A DNA stretch of 14,493 nt, taken from CAZHBA01 sp964530225 (GTDB taxonomy: Bacteria; Pseudomonadota; Alphaproteobacteria; UBA6615). The stretch covers positions 1 through 14,493 of the forward strand of contig CAZHBA010000076.1 in NCBI GenBank assembly GCA_964530225.1, in the 5' to 3' direction. Both the position numbers and the translations under genes were made by a program. Within the stretch, counting starts at the first letter, position 1. Each line of letters opens with the position of its first letter. Below, piece by piece: positions 8,557-14,414 of the stretch. Below the pieces are notes generated by a model. The model saw only the letters and a list, made by a program, of their open reading frames with translations. It did no database searches and was not told the origin of the DNA.

Positions 8557-8613
8557 GGCTAGACTAAGCGGACAAAAGAAAACCAATAAAAAAAGCCAAA
8601 AGGGAACTTAGGG

Positions 8614-10392
8614 ATGAACGACGCATCGAGCGGTATTGCCACCAGTGACGACCAGTCCAGAATCGAATCGCGCGACAACATGACGATAGAATGGGACGCG
8701 CCCATCGAGATGGATGACGGCCTGACCTTGCGCGCCAACATCTACCGGCCCGACGGCGACGGCCGGTATCCTGTCATCATGAGCCACGGCCCCTATGGCA
8801 AGGACCTGGCCTGGCAGGAAGGCTACAAGACCACGTGGGACATATTCTCCGCCGCCCACCCTGAGGCGCTCGAAGGCTCGTCAAACGTGCATCAGAGTTG
8901 GGAAACGGTGGATCCCGAGAAATGGGTGCCAGACGGCTATATCTGTATACGCGTCGATAGCCGCGGCGCAGGCCGCTCGCCCGGCGTCATAGATTGCCGC
9001 GGTCCACGCGAAACTCAGGACTTCGCCACCTGCATCGAGTGGGCCGGCGTACAACCCTGGTCGAACGGCAAGGTTGGCCTTACCGGGATTTCCTATTACG
9101 CCATCAACCAATGGCAGGTTGCCGCACTGCAGCCGAAACATCTGGCTGCTCTATGCATATGGGAAGGCCAGGTGGATTACTACCGCGATGGAACCCACCA
9201 CGGCGGCATTCTCAACACCTTCCAAAGCAACTGGTACGACATTCAAATCAAATCGGTGCAGCACGGGCTCGGCGAGAATGGATCGCGCAGCCTGGTGCAC
9301 GGCGAACTGGTATGCGGACCAGAAACCCTGAGCGAGGATGAGTTGGCGGAGAACCGCATCGATCTCGGCAACCATCTGCAAGCCCAGGAGCTGATCAACG
9401 ACTGGTACCAGGACCGCACGGCAGACCTGGTAAAAATAACAACGCCACTACTGTCGGCGGCAAGCTGGGGCGGCCAGGGGCTACACCCGCGCGGCAATTA
9501 CGCCGGGTTTCTGCACGCAGGTTCCAAGCAAAAATGGCTGGAGAGCCACGGCCTCGAACACTGGACCGAGTTCTACACACCCTACGGCGTTGAGTTGCAG
9601 AAGAAGTTTTTCGGTCATTTTCTGAAAGGCGAGGACACCGGCTGGAACGACCAGCCCCGGGTCCAACTCAAGGTGCGCCATGTCGGCGAGAAATTTATCG
9701 TGCGCGGCGAGGACGAATGGCCCATCGCACGCACCCAGTGGACAAAGGCTTACCTCAACCCGGACAATTTGTGTCTGACGGAGATACTGCCAACCGAAGC
9801 TGGAACGATCAGCTATAACGGCCTGGGTGACGGGCTCACATTCTTCCTACCGCCGTGGCGCGAGGAGGTCGAGATCACCGGGCCCATGGCGGCGAAATTG
9901 TTCGTGTCGTCAGCGACCGAGGACGCCGATCTGTTTTTGGTCGTGCGCCTGTTTTCACCGGACATGAAAGAGATCGTCTTCCAGGGCACGCTAGACCCGC
10001 ATACGCCGATCGCCAACGGCTGGCTACGCGCCTCGCACCGCAAACTCGATCCGGCGCAGTCGAGTGAATGGCAGCCCTATCACACCCACGATGAAAAACA
10101 GCTGCTAACGCCGGGCGAGATCTATGAGCTTGACATCAAAATCTGGCCGACCTGTGTGGTCATCCCCGCAGGCTATCGCCTCGCCTTGAGCATACGTGGC
10201 AAGGACTACGTTTATTCGTGCGCCACCAGCCACCGCTTGTCGAACATGAAGAACACATTCACGGGTGTCGGGCCTTTCCTGCACAACGACCCGACTGACC
10301 GGCCGGAAGATATCTTCGGCGACGACGTCGCCCTGCATACCGGGCCAAACCATCCTTCCTGGCTGATGCTGCCGATCGTGCCACCAAAATAG
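8614..10392 (+). CDS. CocE/NonD-family serine hydrolase (S15-like acyl hydrolase)
   Basis: Alpha/beta hydrolase of the X-Pro dipeptidyl-peptidase S15 / cocaine-esterase group, which cleaves esters or amides; the substrate here is unknown. The product is 592 aa, the usual size. The N-terminal hydrolase core covers about residues 25-340, with RVDSRGAGRSPG (113-124) and the nucleophile elbow GLTGISYYAINQW, Ser160 being the predicted nucleophile. His312 and His316 (ESHGLEHW) are candidates for the catalytic His. A C-terminal jelly-roll PepX_C-type domain follows, with the signature AKLFVSSATEDADLFLVVRL. The WxD motif that supplies the acid in classical members reads SWGGQGLHPRG (284-294), without Asp. 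The position after the elbow that is usually Gly is Ala163. No signal peptide is present. The ribosome-binding site AAGGGA lies 8 bases before ATG 8614. The MFS gene follows after 7 bases, so the two form an operon. Confidence 0.88.
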   Translation: MNDASSGIATSDDQSRIESRDNMTIEWDAPIEMDDGLTLRANIYRPDGDGRYPVIMSHGPYGKDLAWQEGYKTTWDIFSAAHPEALEGSSNVHQSWETVDPEKWVPDGYICIRVDSRGAGRSPGVIDCRGPRETQDFATCIEWAGVQPWSNGKVGLTGISYYAINQWQVAALQPKHLAALCIWEGQVDYYRDGTHHGGILNTFQSNWYDIQIKSVQHGLGENGSRSLVHGELVCGPETLSEDELAENRIDLGNHLQAQELINDWYQDRTADLVKITTPLLSAASWGGQGLHPRGNYAGFLHAGSKQKWLESHGLEHWTEFYTPYGVELQKKFFGHFLKGEDTGWNDQPRVQLKVRHVGEKFIVRGEDEWPIARTQWTKAYLNPDNLCLTEILPTEAGTISYNGLGDGLTFFLPPWREEVEITGPMAAKLFVSSATEDADLFLVVRLFSPDMKEIVFQGTLDPHTPIANGWLRASHRKLDPAQSSEWQPYHTHDEKQLLTPGEIYELDIKIWPTCVVIPAGYRLALSIRGKDYVYSCATSHRLSNMKNTFTGVGPFLHNDPTDRPEDIFGDDVALHTGPNHPSWLMLPIVPPK

Positions 10393-10399
10393 GCAGCAA

Positions 10400-11536
10400 A
10401 TGCGGTCTACTCTTACTGTCCGCTATGCCTCTTTCTATGGCGGGTTTTTTCTCACTGCGGGAATCCTTTTGCCGTTTTGGCCGTTGTGGCTGGAGAACCG
10501 GGGCCTGGGCGCCGTTCAGGTAGGTCTCATTCTGGCACTCGGACCCTGGGGGCGCGTTGTGGCAAACCCCATCGTGGCGCAAATCGCCGACCGCAGCGGC
10601 CAGGCAAAAACCGTACTGGCGATTTTTGCTGGCCTCAGTGTTCTCGCCTTCGCCTGGTTTATTCCCGCCCAGGGGTTCTGGTGGATTCTCGCCATTAGCC
10701 TGTTTGCTACCTTCTGCTTTCCGGCAATGCTACCCATCGGCGAAAGCCAGGTCATGGGCGCCGTGCTACATCACAAGCTCGACTATGGGCGCATACGGCT
10801 GTGGGGCTCTATTACTTTTATTGTTGCCACCCTGGGTGCCGGTCGATTGCTAACAGGCCGCGATCCTGACCTCGTACTGTATCTCGTGCTCACCGCGCTG
10901 GTGGCCACGTTCCTAGCAACTCTGTTGTTTCCGCAACAGCCAGACGATGCCAGCAAGAAAGAGCGCAGCGGCATCGCCGTCTTGTTAACCCAACCACAGT
11001 TCGTTTTGTTCGTTATCACTGCCAGCCTTCTGCAGGCTAGCCACGCGGTATTGAACGGGTTCTCCACGCTGCATTGGCGCGCCGCCGGGATCAGCGAAAC
11101 CGTGATCGGCGGATTGTGGGCGGAAGGCGTCATCGCCGAAATTGCGTTGTTTTCGGTGAGTGGATTTTTTGTCGTCCGCCTCGGTTCTATCGGTCTGCTC
11201 GGGCTCGCCGGTATTAGCGGCATCGTGCGCTGGATAGTCCTGGCGCAAACCACCGACCTAACCGCCCTTGCGGCCGTGCAAGTGCTGCACGCCATAACCT
11301 TCGGCGCGGTGCACCTGGGCGCCATGCATTACGTTGCCCGCAACGCGCCGCTGGGATTGTCGGCAACCGCGCAAGGTATTTATGCCTCCGCTACGGGTCT
11401 CGCCATGGGGTTGGCGATGGTCGCCGCCGGCGGCTTGTTTGAGACTTTTGGGGGTAAAGCGTTTTTTGCCATGGCGGCCATCAGCGCCACCGGAACTGCT
11501 CTGGTGGCCGTTTTATGGCTACAGAATCGTAGGTAA
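10400..11536 (+). CDS. MFS transporter, phenylpropionate-permease (HcaT)-like
   Basis: Inner-membrane major facilitator superfamily protein of 378 aa, almost entirely hydrophobic with about 12 predicted transmembrane helices. The N-terminus (LTAGILLPFWPLWLENRGL, with VGLILALGP following) and the first cytoplasmic loop, QIADRSGQ (61-68, a GxxxDRxG-type motif), match the MFS_1_like / phenylpropionate permease group that includes E. coli HcaT and YcaD-like proteins. The substrate is not shown by the sequence. Members are often proton symporters for aromatic acids or unknown small molecules. It begins 7 bases after the CocE-like hydrolase stop with only a weak AGG as ribosome-binding site, which suggests translational coupling. 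The pair reads as a transporter and hydrolase for the same compound, either uptake then hydrolysis or efflux of the product. The class is secure, the substrate is not. Confidence 0.85.
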   Translation: MRSTLTVRYASFYGGFFLTAGILLPFWPLWLENRGLGAVQVGLILALGPWGRVVANPIVAQIADRSGQAKTVLAIFAGLSVLAFAWFIPAQGFWWILAISLFATFCFPAMLPIGESQVMGAVLHHKLDYGRIRLWGSITFIVATLGAGRLLTGRDPDLVLYLVLTALVATFLATLLFPQQPDDASKKERSGIAVLLTQPQFVLFVITASLLQASHAVLNGFSTLHWRAAGISETVIGGLWAEGVIAEIALFSVSGFFVVRLGSIGLLGLAGISGIVRWIVLAQTTDLTALAAVQVLHAITFGAVHLGAMHYVARNAPLGLSATAQGIYASATGLAMGLAMVAAGGLFETFGGKAFFAMAAISATGTALVAVLWLQNRR

Positions 11537-11562
11537 AATCCAGAAAAATTAGTTAATTCAAC

Positions 11563-11580
11563 AATAGTTTACTAACTATT
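11563..11580 (+). repeat. AT-only inverted repeat after the MFS gene
   Basis: AATAGTT (11563-11569) and AACTATT (11574-11580) are perfect inverted copies around a 4-base loop, 27 bases after the MFS stop. GTTAAT and ATTAAC just outside can form an alternative pairing. It may help end the hydrolase-MFS transcript, but it has no GC and no T tract, so a terminator role is weak. Confidence 0.35.
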
Positions 11581-11658
11581 AACCTGATGTTGCACCTAAT
11601 ACTGTCGCTGAAATTCAGAACTGCAACACTCGTAAATAATTATCAAAAGACCCTGGCC

Positions 11659-11757
11659 GTGAACCACCTATTCTTTATTTCAATCCTTTTTCTGCTTGCG
11701 CTCGCCGACTGCAATCACGGGACCATAGCTCGGGGTGTTGGGCTATGCGCAGAGTAA
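11659..11757 (+). CDS. Possible tiny lipoprotein-like ORF (32 aa)
   Basis: Starts at GTG 11659 and stops at TAA 11755-11757. The peptide has a hydrophobic stretch followed by a cysteine (FFISILFLLALADC) and a short tail, a shape reminiscent of entericidin-size lipoproteins. Against it: the residue before Cys is Asp (lipoboxes usually have Gly, Ala or Ser), the ribosome-binding site is poor, and the 3' end overlaps the start of the decayed gene at 11745. It may be a chance ORF in a decaying region. Confidence 0.2.
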   Translation: MNHLFFISILFLLALADCNHGTIARGVGLCAE

Positions 11758-12090
11758 ATTTAGCTACCGGCGGTGTTCTCTTTGAAAAGGCGACATCGCC
11801 AACTTAGCCCTTCTGGCCGTAGCAGGCACTATCGAAATAACGAGGGACGCGTTGTCGACCGAGCTCGGCAAGAACGAGCCATTCGGTGAGTCCAGCCTGG
11901 TCGGCAACACGCTCCAGGCGGCGGTCATCGCCAAAACCGGTTGCCGCCTGTTCGCCATTTCCGTCGACGAGTTTTGTGCCGGTCGATAACGCCGAAACCA
12001 AACACCGCCATGCTTTTGATCGAGGCGCTTATCAACCGCCTGGCCGACACCCTGGGCAAGCTCGAGGAAACCAAACGGCTAGAATCCTGA
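11745..12090 (+). pseudogene. Decayed cyclic-nucleotide-binding-domain protein
   Basis: No single frame is open, but joining three frames restores a cNMP-binding (CRP/FNR-like) domain. Frame A from ATG 11745 reads MRRVNLATGGVLFEK. Frame B, from about 11790, reads GDIANLALLAVAGTIEITRD, then STELGKNEPFGESSLVG and TGCRLFAISVDEF up to a stop at 11987. Frame C, from about 11976 to TGA 12090, reads PNTAMLLIEALINRLADTLG then KLEETKRLES. VLFEKGD, GTIEITRD, PFGESSLV, CRLFAISVDEF and the closing helix follow the order of cNMP-binding domains (entry strand, GxIEI strand, FGE phosphate-binding cassette, hinge helix). A single lost base near 11790 (AAGGCGAC where AAGGGCGAC would keep the frame) and another between about 11972 and 11987 explain the breaks. 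Residues of the cassette such as the Arg that contacts cyclic phosphate are not seen. The family match is from motif recognition only. Confidence 0.6.
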
Positions 12091-12109
12091 TTGCCTTTAT
12101 ACCGGACCG

Positions 12110-12802
12110 CTAGTCGTCCAACCAGGCGACAGCGCGGATTGGTGCGCCGGTCCCTCCCCTGATTTTTATCGGAAAGCCGATAAACCTGAAGCGGCCCTTG
12201 CCGATCAGTTTATCCAGATTGACCAGGCCTTCGACATGGGTAAAGCCCAGATCGCGGCAGACATGGTGGACCTCGAAATTATGACGGCCGGGCCGGCCGG
12301 GGCTGACAGCTTCAACGCCGAACATGTTGATGTCCTGCTCGCCCAACCAGGTCGCCGATTCTTTGGTCAAGCCGGGGAAATCTGTTAGATACCCCGGAGT
12401 GCCATAGCAGCGCCTGTGGAAGTCCATGTGCAGCAGCACTATGTCCCTGGGCTTGATCTCGATCCCGGCGGCCTCAACCGCCTTCGTCAAATCTTCGACC
12501 GAGATGTCCGACTTCAGTTCCTTATGGGACAGGTCCAGACATACCGCTTCGGTGAAAAACGTCTCCAGCGGCACCTCGTCGATCGATTGCGCATCCGGGT
12601 TGGCGTCGAAATGGCACGGCGCATCAACATGAGTGCCGGCATGGTCGCCCAGGGTCAGGGCCAGCGTTGCCGAGCTGAATTTGTAGCCGTCGGCCTCCCT
12701 GATCTCGTCATGGGTGCTGAATTTGGTGACGATGATGGAAGGGTGGTTAACCAGCCGCGGCATGCGATGATAAATGTCGCGGCTAAGATCGATCAGTGTC
12801 AT
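12110..12802 (-). CDS. Cyclase-family metal-dependent hydrolase (kynurenine formamidase-like)
   Basis: The 230-aa product belongs to the putative cyclase family (PF04199), which includes kynurenine formamidase (KynB), isatin hydrolase and polyketide-cyclase-like enzymes; members hydrolyse amides or lactams using Zn or Mn. The metal-binding signature HxGTHxDxPxH is intact as HAGTHVDAPCHF (residues 54-65): His54, His58 and Asp60 are the expected ligands and His64 the catalytic base. The C-terminal block (GFTHVEGLVNLDKL) has the conserved Glu before GLxNL. The start ATG 12802 has a strong Shine-Dalgarno, GGGGAGG, 5 bases upstream. It stands alone on the minus strand; no tryptophan-catabolism genes are adjacent, so formamidase activity is not supported over other activities. 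A strong dyad lies about 80 bases upstream of its start. Confidence 0.88.
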   Translation of the reverse strand: MTLIDLSRDIYHRMPRLVNHPSIIVTKFSTHDEIREADGYKFSSATLALTLGDHAGTHVDAPCHFDANPDAQSIDEVPLETFFTEAVCLDLSHKELKSDISVEDLTKAVEAAGIEIKPRDIVLLHMDFHRRCYGTPGYLTDFPGLTKESATWLGEQDINMFGVEAVSPGRPGRHNFEVHHVCRDLGFTHVEGLVNLDKLIGKGRFRFIGFPIKIRGGTGAPIRAVAWLDD

Positions 12803-12880
12803 TTGTGCCTCCCCAGTTATGCTTTTGGAGGAAGGTACTTGTCCCAGTGGGGTTTGGGAAGGCGACTACCGCTTGAAGCT

Positions 12881-12914
12881 GTGGCGCGAACGGTCCATAA
12901 CACCGTCGCGCCAC
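12881..12914. promoter_or_regulatory. Strong GC-rich dyad between the cyclase gene and tRNA-Cys
   Basis: GTGGCGCGAACGGT (12881-12894) and ACCGTCGCGCCAC (12902-12914) pair over 13 bases with one bulged A around a 7-base loop. There is no T tract on either side, which argues against a simple terminator. Its place 79 bases upstream of the cyclase start suggests an operator or a leader hairpin. Function is inferred from position only. Confidence 0.45.
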
Positions 12915-12970
12915 CGTCCGGATCCTGGCTCACTTGCCCGGCTCGCCGAGAATAACCATTTTCTAGGGAT

Positions 12971-13044
12971 GGCCCGGTGGCAGAGTGGTGATGCAGAGGA
13001 CTGCAAATCCTTTTATGCCGGTTCGATTCCGGCCCGGGCCTCCA
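12971..13044 (+). tRNA. tRNA-Cys (GCA)
   Basis: A complete 74-base cloverleaf: acceptor GGCCCGG (12971-12977) pairs with CCGGGCC (13034-13040), with discriminator T and an encoded CCA (13042-13044). The anticodon stem GAGGA/TCCTT encloses the loop CTGCAAA with anticodon GCA at 13003-13005. The T arm GCCGG-TTCGATT-CCGGC is perfect. It decodes cysteine codons UGC and UGU. Confidence 0.96.
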
Positions 13045-13066
13045 ATCAAATCCGTGGTAAAGTTTG

Positions 13067-13094
13067 TTGCGTGCACGCATGCGTTTGTTATAAC
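13067..13094 (+). promoter_or_regulatory. Possible promoter of tRNA-Asn
   Basis: TTGCGT (13067-13072) and TATAAC (13089-13094) are 16 bases apart, and the -10 lies 14 bases before the tRNA-Asn 5' end. The spacer is mostly a 16-base alternating purine-pyrimidine tract. tRNA-Asn could instead be co-transcribed with tRNA-Cys, as no terminator lies between them. Confidence 0.4.
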
Positions 13095-13108
13095 GCCGCG
13101 CAGCCTAA

Positions 13109-13184
13109 TCCGGCGTAGCTCAGTTGGTAGAGCAAGCGACTGTTAATCGCTGGGTCGTAGGTTCGAGTCCTACCGCCGGAGCCA
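13109..13184 (+). tRNA. tRNA-Asn (GTT)
   Basis: A complete 76-base tRNA: acceptor TCCGGCG (13109-13115) pairs with CGCCGGA (13174-13180), with discriminator G and an encoded CCA (13182-13184). The D arm has the standard AGCTCAGTTGGTAGAGC layout. The anticodon stem AGCGA/TCGCT encloses CTGTTAA with anticodon GTT at 13142-13144. The T arm has GTTCGAGTC. It decodes AAC and AAU. Confidence 0.97.
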
Positions 13185-13192
13185 ATTCAGAC

Positions 13193-13223
13193 AAGGGGTC
13201 AGCCGAAGACCGGTTGGCCTCTT
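13193..13223 (+). terminator. Terminator after the tRNA pair
   Basis: AAGGGGTCAGCC (13193-13204) pairs with GGTTGGCCTCTT (13212-13223) across the 7-base loop GAAGACC, 12 pairs including four G-T wobbles. It begins 9 bases after the tRNA-Asn CCA. The 3' side ends in CTCTTATCTGTT, only moderately T-rich. Confidence 0.55.
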
Positions 13224-13464
13224 ATCTGTTCGAGTGACCAATAAGTGACCACCAGAAGGTGATTCGGGGCCAATTCGTCATTTCCAGCCCGTATCCTTCC
13301 GTCGATGCAATTATGGTTTTTTCGATCGAGTGGAGTAAAATCTCGTAAGCTTTCAAAGAGAAAGTGAAAACGGCAACGATGAGCAAAACTACGCCGGTCT
13401 ACCATTCGTAGTTCAGTGCTTCGGGTAGCTCGGGCCGAATTTCGTAAGTGAAGCGGAGGTAAAA

Positions 13465-14136
13465 ATGAGCCAAGTGAATACCAGTGACGACACGGGATTA
13501 TCATCCAGTGCTGGCGATACTATTGACGACATTCTCGGCGCGATGGCGTGTCCCATCACAACACGTGTGCCGCTGGTTGAACCGGGCACCGAAACGCCTG
13601 AAGTCTCGAAAATCTACGATCAGTGTCGCAAGCTGTACGGCATCGTACCCAAATTCATCCAACTTCTGGCTCATGCCCCCGGCACGGCGAAGAGCTTTCT
13701 GAAGTTCGATGAGGAAATCAAAGTCGCGGCTTTGCGCGCCGGCGAACGTGAACGCTCACGCATGCTAGTGCTCTCCATCCTAAAGCCATCACTCGATAAT
13801 TCCTGCCATAACTGCGCTCACCACAATGTCAATCTGGCGCGCGGACTCGGCTACAATGACGAGCAGCTTGCCGCGATTGCCAGTGGCAAATGGCGCGAGA
13901 ATAACGATTTCTCCGAAAAGGAAAAAGTCGTGCTCGACTGGGCCGATGCAGTAACTCATATGAGCGCATCATGCGACCAAGTGACATTTGATGTAATGCG
14001 CGACCATTTTACCAACGCCGAGATTGTCGAGCTCACCTATACGACCGCCCTGTGGAATTGTACCAACCGGCTTGCCGAAGCGCTTCATCTTACGGCCGAA
14101 CCGCCCGGAAAAGGGATTGATTGGGGGACGGACTAA
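13465..14136 (+). CDS. Carboxymuconolactone decarboxylase / AhpD-like family protein
   Basis: The 223-aa all-helical protein belongs to the CMD/AhpD superfamily. Members are either decarboxylases of aromatic catabolism or thiol peroxidase-like proteins using a CxxC pair. About 35 N-terminal residues are polar and nonconserved. The core runs from about residue 37 (LVEPGTETPEVSKIYDQCRK) to 213. The redox-type motif is DNSCHNCAHHN, with Cys114 and Cys117. AhpD has CxxCxxxH, with His seven residues after the first Cys; here that position is Asn121 and the histidines are 119 and 120. The start ATG 13465 is fixed by GGAGG 6 bases upstream. The motif favours a peroxidase-like or unknown role over true gamma-carboxymuconolactone decarboxylation, which lacks the Cys pair. 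It stands alone after the tRNA pair. Confidence 0.85.
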   Translation: MSQVNTSDDTGLSSSAGDTIDDILGAMACPITTRVPLVEPGTETPEVSKIYDQCRKLYGIVPKFIQLLAHAPGTAKSFLKFDEEIKVAALRAGERERSRMLVLSILKPSLDNSCHNCAHHNVNLARGLGYNDEQLAAIASGKWRENNDFSEKEKVVLDWADAVTHMSASCDQVTFDVMRDHFTNAEIVELTYTTALWNCTNRLAEALHLTAEPPGKGIDWGTD

Positions 14137-14334
14137 CCGGCCTTTCATTCTAAGCGCCACGAAGGCAATGCCGACATAATGCGGCAAGCGAAGGCAATCC
14201 AATGTCCACACACGGCTAAAAGTTGCCGTCAGTAGTAGCCGTCAATCACGACCGGTTTATTCCCCTAAAGCGGACATGCTGGCATTTGATATCCGTGATT
14301 GGGGTTCAGCAATCGAAAATTAATCGTTACGGCG
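14137..14334. other. Non-coding stretch after the CMD-family gene
   Basis: No supported gene. It contains small inverted repeats only: TGCCG/CGGCA (14169-14186) and ACGGC/GCCGT (near 14213-14230), and a repeated 9-mer CGAAGGCAA. None has a T tract, so I assign no function. Confidence 0.4.
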
Positions 14335-14363
14335 AAGCCCTTCTGGCCTGGTGAAGGGTTTTG
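14335..14363 (+). terminator. Terminator-like hairpin
   Basis: AAGCCCTTC (14335-14343) pairs with GAAGGGTTT (14353-14361) around a 9-base loop (nine pairs, one G-T wobble), followed by TTG. It lies about 200 bases after the CMD-family stop, so it could end that transcript, but the distance is long. Confidence 0.45.
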
Positions 14364-14366
14364 TAC

Positions 14367-14403
14367 CAAATCTCATCCTGAGTTTGTCTAAGGATGAGGT
14401 TTG
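14367..14403. repeat. REP-like palindrome with CTCATCCT/AGGATGAG arms
   Basis: CAAATCTCATCCT (14367-14379) pairs with AGGATGAGGTTTG (14391-14403): 13 pairs with one G-T wobble around an 11-base loop. The core CTCATCCTgAG...AAGGATGAG resembles a palindromic intergenic element that I recall as widespread in alphaproteobacterial genomes. That resemblance is from memory and only one copy is in this window. It lies immediately after the stop of the truncated minus-strand fragment. Confidence 0.6.
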
Positions 14404-14414
14404 CGACAGAACGC

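Noticed and set aside
11764..12001. Two overlapping minus-strand frames (about 65 codons) in the MFS-cyclase gap
   Set aside because: They are antisense to the cNMP-domain relic, which explains the sequence much better.
12416..12955. 179-codon plus-strand frame across the cyclase gene and its upstream region
   Set aside because: It is antisense to the well-supported cyclase-family gene and its extension covers the dyad and promoter region; no family resemblance.
13233..13251. AGTGACCA direct repeat after the tRNA pair, as a possible attachment site
   Set aside because: Eight bases, not shared with either tRNA 3' end, and no integrase gene nearby; too little to call an att site.
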